Below are positions 46,151-58,330 of a stretch of DNA of 64,000 nucleotides, piece after piece. The position numbers and the translations under genes were made by a program. Under the pieces are notes generated by a model. The model was not told where the DNA came from, made no database searches, and saw nothing but the letters and a program-made list of their open reading frames with translations. This stretch comes from Hemibagrus wyckioides (taxonomy: Eukaryota; Chordata; Actinopteri; Siluriformes; Bagridae), in assembly GCF_019097595.1 (NCBI RefSeq), contig NC_080734.1, forward strand, positions 8,252,392 through 8,316,391, in the 5' to 3' direction. Each line of letters begins with the position of its first letter. Within the stretch, counting starts at the first letter, position 1.

Positions 46151-47956
46151 TGTTATTGGTGCCGAGGATTGATTCAATCTTATTAAATCTGAACAATTAT
46201 GAAAAACAATTAGTCCTGTTGTGATTGATATAATTGATTTAAACTAAGAGCAACAAACATACAGCCTATGGGACTGTACCACACCATTCTAAACTGGCCC
46301 ATGAAATGAATATAATATAAAAATAAAATAAAATCACTTTGTCTTTCATAATAAAAAATAAATAAATAAATAAAGATTAATTCTATTCATTAGCCAACTA
46401 AGAAATTGACTAGTGTAACTAAGTCTCATTAAAAAATAATAATAATAATTTAGGGGTTTCACAGCAACAGAGGTGAATTTTGGAACCTCGACTTACTGTG
46501 TGAATAATCTGAATGTACTGTATATGTGTAGAATAAAACCATGTAGACGTGAATTATAGTGTAGAATTGTTTTGTAGGTCATACACTCAATCTGCTTATT
46601 CTTAATACACCTTTCTGATAAATGCTTGTATATTTCACACATTTGTGATGAGCTGCTCATGTCTAATTGGGTTACTAAACTTTTTTTTTTGTCTGACCCA
46701 CCTGACATTGCATTACATTTAGTATGGCCTTCTGATTTAACCAGAAAGGTCATTCAGGCTGTTAAGGAAGCTTGTTTGCAGAGCAGAACAAATTTGGTGG
46801 GAAACTAGAGTGCGTATACTATGATGGAACCTCATTCCTTTCAGTTTCCTCCAGTTAAACAATGGGAAGTCGGGAGTAATTTTATTTTGTTCCGCCAATC
46901 ACGCTAATAATCTTGTTAATAATCTCGTTTAACTACTCCCATATGTTAAAACACCTTGCGTCTCATACGTGGAACAAAACATTGCGTCATTTTTGACTCT
47001 GATTTGACCTCAGATTCTGTTGCCAACGGCATTTGTACAGATTGATAGGTGCAAGGATTTGTTTCTGTTTTGCAGCTGTGTGTTGTAAATGTCCTGCATG
47101 CTATTTTACTTTTTATAGGTTATTATTTTTTTAAATTTACAGACAGACCTGCGCATTGTAATCAATATAAACTGTTTCATATGTTTTACGATAATCAGTA
47201 GTGATTTCTTCTTACAGTATACAGTATATATTGTATGTCAATTTGTTATTGAAATAAAACCTAACATTAAAAATATCTTAGCATTGTTGGAAATTTTGAA
47301 AATCACCAAATTAAACAAAAGAAGGTGTGTTACGTAAGATGTTTAGTATGCCTGTCTCTAATTTCAGAAAAGGTTTCCAGCAGAAGGCATGGTCAAGTAC
47401 ATTATGCTGCAAAGGAGTGAGTCTCCAATAGAGCAGATTTCTTTTTTTTTTTTCTCAAAATGCTTTTGGATGCCCTGGAAAGGTCGATAAAGGGTGATCC
47501 AGCCTGATAGGAAACACGTTATGGGTGGAAAGGAAATGAAGAAGAGACCAAAAATGAAATTCTGTTTGAGCAGAGTCTCCTTGTCTATTCTAACAAAATT
47601 TGCCTAGATTTCCATTCCTCGTTTACTACGGTACAATGCAAAAGCATGCAATTCAGAATAAGTGGGGAAAAAAACAGAAAAAAAGATCAGAGCTCATACA
47701 TTGATGGATTGCAGAAGTTACGGAACGGAAATTGGACCGTCTGCTAGAAGCAAAACTATATTGCGTGCTGGATCAGATGCCGGAATAAGAATAGAAAACA
47801 GTTTGATCTTGATACCAGATCTATAAGCTACACAGGATTTTGATTAAGCAAATCAGTGCAACAGCAATGTAGGCATGACGCATGTGATCTCATTTATGAT
47901 CATGTATAGAACAGTGCAATCTAGAAAATGCCAACTATTAGTGCTCTGAAATACAA
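46151..47956. other. Unannotated DNA with AT microsatellites
   Basis: (AAAT)n at about 46351-46375 and (AAT)n at about 46433-46450. About 46810-47060 is unique, with mixed composition. Nothing else recognised. Confidence 0.4.
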
Positions 47957-48748
47957 TAGATATAAAAAAAAGTCTGCACACTCTACACAATTAAAATGGC
48001 AGTTTTTTTCTGATGAAAAACAAACAAATAAATAAATAAATAGTGATAAAACATGCCAGAATTTTTTTTTCCACCCTCAGTGTAAAAATTATTCAAAAAA
48101 TATTTCAGGGGAAAATAGGATAAAAATAAAAAATAAAATCTTGCTGTAAAAAAGTTGGTTGCATAAGTGCACACCTTTTTATTATTAAGGATGTGGCTGT
48201 GTTTAAAATGAACCAATCACATTCAATCTCATGTTCAGAAGTAGTTCTCGTACTGCTGTCATCAGTAAAACGATATATTCTTAAACTTAGATAAAGATCA
48301 GCTGTTTCTGCCATGTTCTGTAAAAGCAAGCTTAAAAAGCATGCATACTATCTCACTTGTTGAAAGGAAATAAAAAGATATTTTCGGACCATAAGATGCG
48401 CCGTGAACAGTGTGAAGGCCAGCGAGAAATCAACAAATGGAGAAAATGGAGCATCACAATGACATCACCAAAAACAGAGCGTCACGGCAAAATGTCTAAA
48501 AGGCTAAGACAAAAGTTTACCAAGGAGGCTTCCAAGTGCAACATTAAAGGAGCTGCAGGATTATCCGACAAGTACTGATTACTCCCTGCACGCGACAACA
48601 ATCGCTCATATTCGTCACATGTCTGAGCTGTGGGGTAGGGTGGCTAGATGGAATCCCTTTTTTCTTACAAAAAAACATCCAACTAAATCACCCCAAACCA
48701 TGTGGAAAAATGTGTCATGGTTGGATGAGGCCAATTCCAAAAAAACAT
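47957..48748 (+). mobile_element. Tc1 copy, 5' half only
   Basis: The left end has the outer repeat 'aaaaaaagtctgcacactct' and, 170-200 bp inside, the inner repeat 'ggttgcataagtgcacacct'. This is the IR/DR arrangement of some fish Tc1 families. The transposase start region follows on the plus strand. It shows NKWRKWSITMTSPKTERHGK and SKRLRQKFTKEASK (48430-48545), then, with frame changes, the GRVARRKPFL-like and KCVMV-like parts to about 48748. The catalytic core and the right end are missing. Same family as 3880 and 17970. Confidence 0.75.
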
Positions 48749-49339
48749 AATAATTCCCTAATTTATTTAACTTGATAATGTGTTTGCAATTTAATTTCAT
48801 TTAGTTTTATTATTGCTTTTTTTATGATGTGGTCTGTTGTTGCTCTGATGCAACAAACTGCACTGGGATTCGAGATTAATAAATAAGACCCAAGTGTAAC
48901 CTTAAGTAGTAGTTCAAGATTATCATCAGTCCACAAGTATCCTTGGGATGTTTTACTTGGACTTGATCTACATTTAAAGGTAAGCTTGTCTGTTGCTAAG
49001 GCCATTTTTTACATTTAAAATACAAACAGATTTTAAAAAACTGGAGAGTAAATTGTACACTGGATGGTCTATTTGAAAAGAATCATTTAGAAGTAAAATG
49101 GCCCTACAAATAGATGCTCCATGTGGTTCGATTCAGAATGGTTCGATACAGCAGCACTTTCATTTTCTGTATAGTCTTGGACAGTTTAAAGAGAAGCTTC
49201 TGGAATTAACGCCGATAATACTTCTTGTCTTTGCAGTTGTCTTAAGAAACACAGAGCAAAGTCACAGAGGCTGAGAAACAGATCCATCCATCACAGTGCA
49301 GACCTGCTGTGTGTCTCTCACAGAACCTGGAGAGGAAAC

Positions 49340-49370
<31 letters not shown>

Positions 49371-51264
49371 GGCACATGTGGAGTCTTGTCTGGGTCAAGA
49401 TTTGCGTATGAGGAGAACAGAAGGGATTCGTTTCAGTCTGAGGCTAGGCAAACACCTCACATGAGTGAAATAAGTGTGATCACTCACCAGACCAATCGAC
49501 TGCTTAATCATTTCCTGGATGGTTGACAATTAATTTGAAACCTAGCACTGCTTTTTTATCAGTAACAACTTCTCAGTGTGTTTGAAGTCAGTTTTTTGTG
49601 ATCATCTGAAGGTGTGTTTTAGGTGGCTATAGACTCCTAGGAAAGAGAAACGAGGAATACGAACACATTCCTTTTCGGTGAAACAAAGCTGTTTTCCTGA
49701 CCACTGAAAGTGTTTACAGATGTGTGCTCAAATTTTACATCTGAAATTGCAGCTCCAAAGAGCTATTAAATATTCTTCTCTCATAACACAATCGAGTGCT
49801 ATCAATAACCCGTGAAACTTTCCCAGAAAGCACACTTATTCACTTATTCATTAGAGAACCTGTATGACAGGCCAGTCTTTTTACTGATCCTTTTATTGTC
49901 TTATGTACAATGGAGCCTATAGGGGGTAGAAAACAATTATTGCATGTGTCTTTTGGTCTTTTTTGGACCTGTGCATGGATTCCAGATGTGAAAACGCTGC
50001 AGCTCGGCTATGTGTGTCTGGGATCAACTGAGTCTCATCTGCAGCAGTTGATTTAGAGGCAACGAGGATAGAGTTAGAAAGCATGTACACAAGCATGTAT
50101 TAAGTGTGTTCAGTGTGTTACGGCACAAATGAAGAACATGTGTGTACATCACATACATGACTTGCTGGAATCTGTAACTGATGAACACTTCCTGTTTTGT
50201 TTCCTGTTTGCTTTTGAATCTTCCCCCTGCTCCGCCTTAGTCATTTCCCCTTGATTATTCTTTGCACTTGCATGTAGTCTGTCGCACCTGGAGTCGTTTT
50301 ATCTCCTTAGTGGAGTGTTTACACTCCATTATTTGTGTCTATTGGTTCTTAAACACTGTTATATTGTGATCTTAAGACACAGAGACTTTCATTTCACATT
50401 TGCATTGGGACACAGGTCTCACATAATCTAATCTATCGTATATACAATATATATACAAAGTATATACAGATCAGACAAATCTCTTCCCCGGGTGCTCAGG
50501 ACAAACACGAATATTGTCAAGTGAAACTAGGCTGTCTGTTTTTCATTCACATTTGCTCGGTAAACAAGTAGGCTTGTGCTTTCACAAAAGAAAATGATTC
50601 ATATGTGTTTGTTTTGATGTAACATTATTGGTAGCACAAAAAAACTTGATATCGTGGTGTAACTTTCACGCACACTGAGTGAGGACATCATCTAGCTGTT
50701 GGTAGGAACTACTTTTTTACCACAACAGAGAAAAATACAGTATAATGAGCCACAAAACCTGGCATTTGGACATGAAGACATTGGCCAGACTTGAATACTC
50801 TCTTTATGTGTGATGCTAGAATACAGTGCAAAACTGTTAGCCAAAGACTTTCTGCTGTTTATTGAGCACACGAACGCAGGGCAGCACACTGGAGCTTTCT
50901 ATTATCCAGTGAGCTAGCTAATAGTTACCGTTTATTGACCCCTACATACTGTAAGAGCAAACAGGACATACAAGTTACGCAAATACTTCTACAGGAAATT
51001 GACTATACATGATTATACACTCCATTTATGAGCCCCTTTGAGTGAATGTCCTACTCATCTTGTGAATGCAAGAGGAAAAAGACTAATGCAAATTTAACAG
51101 CAAACAGCAAACAAAAATAAAATGAAAAATTAAATCAAGATGCTTTGAGTATTCACTACCATGCAACTATATTAATTGTTCTGGATAGTGAAGATAGAAA
51201 TGCTTATGCTGCACTGGTCAGCCTTTTATCTCATATTTAGTACTCAGAGTAAAAGTAAACACTG
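48749..51264. other. Unannotated DNA with a (CA)n tract
   Basis: A (CA)13 microsatellite lies at 49344-49370. About 50180-50345 has LTR-like wording ('cttcctgttttgtttcctgt') but no supportable ends. Nothing else recognised. Confidence 0.4.
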
Positions 51265-51365
51265 TGATGGACTGGCATCACATCCAGGGTGTATTCCTCC
51301 CTCATGCTCCCGGGATAGGCTCCAGATCCCCCTCGATCCTGACCAGGATAAAGCACACTACATAC
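51265..51365 (+). mobile_element. SINE-like repeat, 3' part
   Basis: 'gtgatggactggcatcaca', 'tccagggtgtattcctccct' and 'cgggataggctccagatccc' followed by 'gaccaggataaagc' form the 3' part of the common fish repeat at 45428. Confidence 0.65.
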
Positions 51366-52269
51366 GGTAAGTATATAAGGTGTGATTGATAAAGCTGTAA
51401 ATGAATGTTTATAGCTGTAATAATCTAAATTTCAGCTAACGATCTCAGCAGTAGATTTACACATCTGACTGATTCATAACATGATGATCTTATTATGCTT
51501 CCATAATTGCATTTATGTGTGTTTACTTTTTTTAACCAGGAAACATCCTGAAGGTTCAAGAAAACCAATCAGTGTCAGCAGAATTTATGCACCACTTTGC
51601 AGGTAACTGCAATATTATCTACTAAACCATTGACACTTCATAAAACAAAACATCGCACATTATAATATGCCTCTGTTGCTTATTTTGAGACGTTCGAAGA
51701 ACATTCCGCAATGGAACATTAAAAAACTCAAACGAAATCAGCTGCAGAGCAAGAAGCTTCAAAGCACAATGCTTCAAAGCTAATAGCATGTGCTAATGAT
51801 GCTATCCCTACAGCAGGCTTAAACTCCAATGACCCTGACTGGAAAAACACTTGCCTAATATCTGCATTTTCGGGAGCTAAGCACCCAGATTCGGCGGGCC
51901 ACATGCATTCACATATCCGCAATTGTAGCCTAAGCACTTTGGCAAAGGGATTCAAAATTGAATTGTAGTATCAGTCATGATGTGTATGTTTTGACCATGG
52001 ACAGTTGAGTGATTCTCTGACTGTAGGAGGAATGGTCTAATAAATGGGCAGCAAAGTGGCATTGCTGTTGCAGTTACCACTACTACTGTGATTTCTGGTG
52101 TTGTCTGATGATGATTTGCAATATTAATTGCAGTTTGACATGCTGTCATGAAATCTTTCAAGCCCCATTGCTTCAGGTCATGGTCCTGAAGATGGTTACC
52201 AAGATGCTGAGATGCAGTCTCACTTCCTGCTTGGTGATTCCACCGGCAGATTCCTTGACCTATTATGGG
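51366..52269. other. Unannotated DNA
   Basis: A 106-codon minus ORF (51952-52272) has no motif I can identify. Nothing else recognised. Confidence 0.35.
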
Positions 52270-52659
52270 CAAACTATTTGAGTATTCAGTACTCTTTTAA
52301 TAATTTTGTGAAGCGTACTCTGAAAATGATGTGTGCCAAATTTGGTGATAATGATAAAATATTTTCACAAAATCCAAGATGGCAGAAAATCTTATTAGCT
52401 GGCAAAGGGGCTATTGAATGTTTGAACCCAGGGAGTCCAGGATTGCTTAGCTTTAAAATTCATTACCAGGTTTGACTATAAATTTAAAATAGGTCCATTG
52501 GCAGCACTTGGACAAAATTTGGTAAGAATTTTATTTAGGTCCTCCTTAACCACTGTGCCAAATTTCATAACTTTTCACTAGATGATTCTGTGGATCTGCC
52601 ATAGACATCCTCTCCAGAAGAAGAAAAGGTAGAATAACAATTTGTTGCTTAGTGCACTG

Positions 52660-52660
<1 letters not shown>
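52270..52660 (+). repeat. Unclassified dispersed repeat leading into (TAA)n
   Basis: The phrases 'caaaatccaagatggcagaa', 'gtgccaaatttcataacttt' and 'ctgccatagacatcctctcc', with 'agaagaagaaaagg' just before the (TAA)n, recall a non-coding fish repeat. That repeat often ends in GAAGAA(TAA)n. I do not know its class. Confidence 0.4.

Positions 52661-52719
<59 letters not shown>
52661..52719. repeat. (TAA)n microsatellite, left tract
   Basis: About 20 TAA units. It accounts for the long isoleucine run in the minus-strand ORF at 52578-53000. Confidence 0.95.
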
Positions 52720-52729
52720 TATATATACA

Positions 52730-52834
52730 CTTGCAGTGTCTGCTGTTTGTAGAGGACCAATCGACCCGCGTGGGAATCAAACCCAGGCCGCGGCAATGAG
52801 AGCGCGGGAACCTGCCGCTGGACCACCAGGAGGC
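52730..52834 (-). mobile_element. SINE head embedded in (TAA)n
   Basis: In the minus direction it reads 'ctcctggtggtccagcggca', then 'ctcattgccgcggcctgggt' and 'ttgattccca'. This is a tRNA-like head close to that of the SINE at 44174. It is notably GC-rich. Only about 100 bp are present. It is bordered on both sides by TAA tracts in the same orientation, so the insertion probably occurred in a TAA-rich target. Confidence 0.65.

Positions 52835-52909
<75 letters not shown>
52835..52909. repeat. (TAA)n microsatellite, right tract
   Basis: Twenty-five TAA units without interruption. Confidence 0.95.
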
Positions 52910-52911
<2 letters not shown>

Positions 52912-52929
52912 GTTAATGCAAAGCTATTT

Positions 52930-53880
52930 TGATGAACTAGGAAAATAGAAAAATTAAATTGTGGCCTATACAAAGGTTTGCACATGAATTCAGGACTCAT
53001 TAGACCATAATTGTCTCATTAGGATCAATTTGACCTAGCAATAATAATTACAGATTGTAATAAATTGTCTGACTCTCAAAACCTGACTAACACTCAAAAA
53101 CAATAAGCAGATGAATGTGGATCTGGAAATGAAGCTAATTGATGCCTGCAAAGCAAAGCAAAGCTATATAAAGATATGAAAACACTTCCAGCACTATTGA
53201 TTTCCACTGTGTGAAATGTTATTAGGAAATTGTGTAGCACTTGGTTATACAACCCCACTTAACTCTACACAGTTGTAGAAAAGATAATATTTATCCTCAA
53301 ATTCTCTGGTGTCACCCAAATGAGGATGGGGTTTCCTTTTAAGTCTGGTTCCTCTCAAGGGTTCTTCCTCATATCAACTCAGGGAGTTTTTCCTTCCAAC
53401 CATTGCCTCAGGCTTGCTAATTACAGATCATTTTTTTTCTAGATTTCTGTAAAGCTGCTTTGAGACCATTTCCATTGTTATAAATAAATGCAAATAAAAA
53501 TGAATTGAAAAGTAATTACAGGGAATTGTTGAAGTCAATGCGAGCTCCGAAAGACCAAGATAGAATTGCCCATATGCTGGGAAGAAAAAACATTCAAAAC
53601 CCTTAAATGACGCTAAGGATCTGCAGGAAGGTTTAGTGGTGTAAGGGCCATTAGAAGGAAACCTTACAAAGTGTATCTGATAAGCCAAAGGCATTTTGGA
53701 AACAAGTGCTGTGGGCTAATGAAATAAAACTCCTTGCTTTACCAGGGTGCCCAAATGTTTGCATGTGCATATTGTGTATTTTTAAAATGATTGAATGTAA
53801 AGCAATAGTGCATTAATATTATCAGAAATTGAAAAATCAAATCTGTTATTTAGCCAGGGTGCCCAAACTTTTCCACACAA
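52930..53880 (+). mobile_element. Tc1 remnant with IR/DR right end
   Basis: At the right, 'cagggtgcccaaa' occurs at 53743 and again at 53855, about 112 bp apart. This is the inner and outer direct-repeat layout of a fish Tc1 family. Just before it, on the plus strand, are transposase scraps ending in FWKQVLWANEIKLL, where the usual WSDE/WTDE catalytic Asp reads Asn. The left part (52930-53270) has the family's leader words ('acaaaggtttgcacatgaa', 'tccactgtgtgaaatgttat'). A different repeat (53278-53515) interrupts the element. Confidence 0.6.
53278..53515 (-). repeat. Fish interspersed repeat inside the Tc1 remnant
   Basis: Minus-strand copy of the repeat at 12355. It reads from 'ttcaattcatttttatttgc' (53513) through 'aaagcagctttacagaaat' to 'ttgggtgacaccagagaat'. 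Its position between transposon leader and transposase scraps suggests that it inserted into the Tc1 element. Confidence 0.65.
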
Positions 53881-54749
53881 CTTAGATGCAGTTTAAAACC
53901 TACCAGGAAGATTATTTTTCCTGAGTAGTACATCCAGCTCTCAAATGGTATTAAAATTACAATATGAATAATGACTATACACTAACCTTCTGATTATTCT
54001 TCTGATCTGCCTTCCCAGAGACTCATTCCTGCATAATGCTACCTAATTCCATTGGAACTGATTAACTTAAATCAGTCTAGGTGGATTTTGAACACAGTTC
54101 AGAAGTTGAACACATTTCAGAAATTAGCATGAAGAAAAGAAATCCCTCTTACTCTATTCAGAACTTCAGCAGAACGGATTTATATTTTTCACTAAGTATG
54201 AATGTATGTTGGCAAGCACTCTGCGAGCTCTAGCTTATATGTTCTCAATCATTTCAAGATGAAAAGGCATAATTGAGCATATTCATTACGCCTGCTTGTT
54301 TGTGCAGCTTTAAAGTTAAAGAAACGTGCAACTGTGAATGAATTATGTTGGCAGAGGAACATCGGTTGTAAGCTGCCAGCTGTTTCTTTTGAGTGATTAG
54401 AATTTGAAGCAAGGACAGAATTAAGACGTTGTTTATTCCAGCTTCAGCAACATTTTTGTTGTGAAAGTACTCAAGGCAGACTTTAAGCATCCGCAACTCG
54501 ATCCATATTCTCATATTGCATCAATTCCTGAGACAGACAATCAAGAACAATAGATGCCTGCTCCCTCCTGCTGTGGTTTGTTCCAGTGTTAATCTAAAAC
54601 AGACTATTTTGGTACATTTTAATAGATGCATCAGGTGTGTTACATTAGTTTGAACCCAAGCTCTGTGGAAAAATTAATCTAAAGTGGCACAACTGAAATG
54701 TAGGGACCACTTCTGTATTTTGATGTTTCATTCATTCATTCCAGTATAC
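53881..54749. other. Unannotated DNA, possible conserved block
   Basis: About 54240-54560 is repeat-free, of mixed composition, and contains an 86-codon minus ORF without motifs. It may be conserved non-coding sequence. Confidence 0.3.
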
Positions 54750-54945
54750 CATTCGTTGTGGCATTACACCATTCTACCATTTATTGTAGACGATCCACCA
54801 AGCTATATGTGTTGGACAGTTTAAAGAAATTATGAGAACCCTAATGAAACCCATGTGATTCTGGAAAGAACTTGCAGAACTCCACACATAAAGTAACCTG
54901 AACTCAGAATCAGGAACCTTGGACCTATGAGGTAGAAACACTACC
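54750..54945 (-). mobile_element. Very decayed SINE-like repeat
   Basis: Words such as 'gcagaactccacacataaag' and 'ctcagaatcaggaacctt' in the minus orientation recall the family at 60370. The similarity is low. Confidence 0.35.
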
Positions 54946-57900
54946 CAAATACATTTTTTCAAAATGGATAGTAGTCATGTGGTCTAACACAAGTTTATTA
55001 ATAAATACATTACATTAAATTCTCTATCCATGATAGTTTAATTCAACATGCATCAAGTGCTCTAGATGTAAGGGATCTAATGTTAAGTAACCTGAGCTAC
55101 AGCTCAAAACATTTTTATGTTCAAAAGTTTTTCATTTTTGTAGAAATAATACTTTAAGACAGCTGTCAGATGTCTGTCTGCTGCCTGGCCCAAGCTCTGG
55201 ATTGGCACAGATAAACTCTGTCATAACATCATGACCTAGACAACGACAAAGAAATGAGAACAGCACCTTCTAGAGTGGGATGGATAATGTCTTATATCCA
55301 GGCCAGATCAGAAAACTGACACAAATTAGATGTAAAGAGAGGTGACAAGTTCAGGGCACTAAGTTCTGGAAAGCAGGTGCTGCAAAGTTTGAATGATGGT
55401 TTGTTGCAATATGATGAATAATAGCAACGTGATTTATTGAGTGAGTGAGTGAGTGAGTGAGCAAAAGAGTGAATGGCAGAGACAGTATATATGCATGATT
55501 AGGCCCCTATGGATGAGCTACCACTAGTTTGTGATTTAAGACTGAGAGTTATTTCAGCACTGAGTCTGAATAGAATATGTATGTATTAGGTGAATAGAGC
55601 AGCTCTGCCACAGGTGTGGAACATATGCTGGCCATTGAACACAAACCAAGACACACAGGCTTTCAAACAAATACTGTATGACTGAGTGAAACAGACAGAT
55701 GGCAACTGCTGTCAGTGTTGTTGCTCAGTTCCATGAGAGAGGAATGAACAACAAGCAGAAAGAAAGTAAATTTGCCCTGAATTTGCAACTTTGCATAAGG
55801 AAGGAATGATAGGACCATTATTTGGCTAAATCATGGCCTTCTATCCTTTCAACAGAAGTCTCAATGTGGTTTCAATTCATTTTGCTTTTTCAGGTCCAAC
55901 CAACTGTTTTGTGTGCTGATGCCATCATAGTAATACAGCTTTAATGTTTTTAAAATGTATTCAGTGCTTCAGGTGTTTTTGGCAGTTTCTTGATTATGAA
56001 TCATTTTTAATGTGCATTGACGTTTTTCTGGCAGCTAATAGTCACAAATGACACTGTACAATTTAGATTTTGGTAGAATCCTATTGCAGCATGCACATGT
56101 ACAATGACCACAGTCTGGACCACACAAGTATTTGATTGCTCCCATGACATGTGTGGACAAATTCGTCCCAACCACTGTACTTCCATCTGTCACGCCTCAC
56201 ACTCATCAGTCAAAATCAGTTTAAGTTCCATTGTGGTCAAGACTGAAAGGTAACTATTTCCCCTTATTTTGTTATATCATAATACAAGTTGTTGTATGGG
56301 TTTTCCATTCTCTCTGAGGAAAATTCATATTGTAGATATTTTTCAATCACTAAATCACACATGCAAAAACGTCAGAAGTAAGATTTCTATAGAGGCACCT
56401 TCAGCACAACTTGATGTTAGCTTTGTGCAAACAAAGAGCAGAAGTTGAAATATGCTCAGATTAAAGAAGTCTGGATGAAGTTTTTGGCCTTTTTGCAGGT
56501 TTTCAACAGCCAACTGACATTCAAGGGTGATTTAGCAAGACTGAAGGGCCAGTCATTTGCCAGTGAACAAAAATGTGGAGTTCCCTGCATAGACACTCCA
56601 AATGTAGCTCCTCAGTATAACATATGGTGAGCAGTTATGTGTCAACTACAGACCTGTTTGGTGCACTTATATTCTGATTGCATTACAGTTATTCTGAGGA
56701 GTTGAGGTTTAAGGGATGAGCCACCACAACATAACAAAGGAAGGAATATCCAAATGAAAGACATGCCAAGTGAAAGACATGCCAAACGTCATACAGGGTT
56801 CATGTAATAATACTTTTCACTGGTATCATATTCACAGATTGAGAATTGACCCGTCTGTTAAACTGTCAGATTTGGTCACCAGTGATCTCTATACAGACAC
56901 TATACTTTCTTCAAGTCATTAGTGATGAGAATGCATTTTAATAAAATCAGATTATCTAATAGACTATGGAAGGCTTGTATTTCTGTTATGAATGTAGCTT
57001 ATTTAACCAATTTTATTGTTACCTTATGTTTGATAGAAACTTCAAACATCTCTGTTTACTCGATATTTCTCCTGTCCAATAGCAGATTTATATTCTGTTT
57101 TCTTTATTTTGATCCAGTCTTATCCTCAAAGGGCCTGTGTGGGTGCAGGTTTTCACTCCATTCAACTAACAATCCCGGTTATATTTTGTAGTCCAGAAAA
57201 AGCCTAAATACTTTCATAAACTTCATATGCAATATCTCATTTCACCTATTTTTAAAGCGAGTTAGCACTTCTGTATCAGTCACTATGCAAAATAAAAACA
57301 CACGACAATAACAGTATCAGGGATTTTGATTTGGTTTGCCTCTCTCTTACTGAAACCCTCTTGCGGCTGATGGATATTTATCACAGATGGTCAAGACTAT
57401 GCAGTCTTTTTGTCTCATATCTTCACTCTAACATAAAGCAGTAAGCAAGCAGTCTGTGTTCCCTCGAAATAATCCAGACCTTGATATTGTACTGAACAAA
57501 TTAGCAGATACAAGCCTTTGTTTGTTTTTCTTTCATTGTATGCTGCTTAATTAAAGCAGAACTAACTGAAACAAGCAAAATGACTTTTTTTTTTTGCTGA
57601 ATATACCAAGACAAATGTAACATAGCTAGTTGAGGTACTATAAGGTTAGATAATCTGAATGTCTTAATATAAGCAAAAAGTAGACATTGCTGTGTTTTGT
57701 GTGGTTTTCCCTTTTGTCTTGGTCTTTGTACTTTCCGAGATTGAATTCCCAATTTACCAAATGTGGTTATACTGCTGTTTTTGTCATCATTATCATGTCC
57801 AGAAACCACTTTATATTGCTCAGGGTCACAGTTTGTAGCAGCCAGAGCATGATCATGCATCATCTCGGGACAGAGAAGAGAAGAGTTGCGCTGGCAGGTA

Positions 57901-58114
57901 AAACGTGATGATTCTCACCTATGTGATTACCACTAGACTATTTGTCTGTGCTTTTTTGTGTGTTCAGAGATGGTTGTTTTTGCTTTTGGTTTGTGGTGAC
58001 TTATTTGAAGACTTGTTGAAAAGCAATTGGTTGAGAAATCCCAATCCCAGTAATCCCAGTGCTCTGCTGAAATTCTGCCTGCTTCTCAATTCTTCATTCG
58101 CCTTCCTCCATTCA
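54946..58114. other. Unannotated DNA with a (GAGT)n tract
   Basis: (TGAG)6 lies at 55438-55462. Nothing else recognised in about 3 kb. The 120-codon minus ORF at 57501-57863 has no motif. Confidence 0.4.
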
Positions 58115-58330
58115 CACACGTGTGATGGCATGCCACCAGTCCATCGCAGGGCAGCATCCACACACACATTCACACATATGGACAATTAATTTTTTTCGCT
58201 GGTGGGAAGAAACCAGAGAACCTGGAGAAAATCCAGGCAGACATGGGGAAAATATGTGAAACTCCAGACAGGCACTAATCTAAGCTCAGGTTCAAAGCTG
58301 GAACCCTGAAGCACCAGCATGCTGCCCTGC
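58115..58330 (-). mobile_element. SINE-like repeat
   Basis: The minus-strand copy runs from a head with 'ggttccagctttgaacctga' near 58300 through 'ttttctccaggttctctggt' to 'ctgccctgcgatggactggt' near 58135. This is the same family as at 45428. Confidence 0.65.

Noticed and set aside
50180..50345. Possible solo LTR
   Set aside because: The wording recalls fish LTRs, but no TG..CA ends, target duplication or second copy could be found.
52578..53000. 140-codon minus-strand ORF with long isoleucine runs
   Set aside because: It is a translation of two (TAA)n microsatellites and a SINE head, not a gene.
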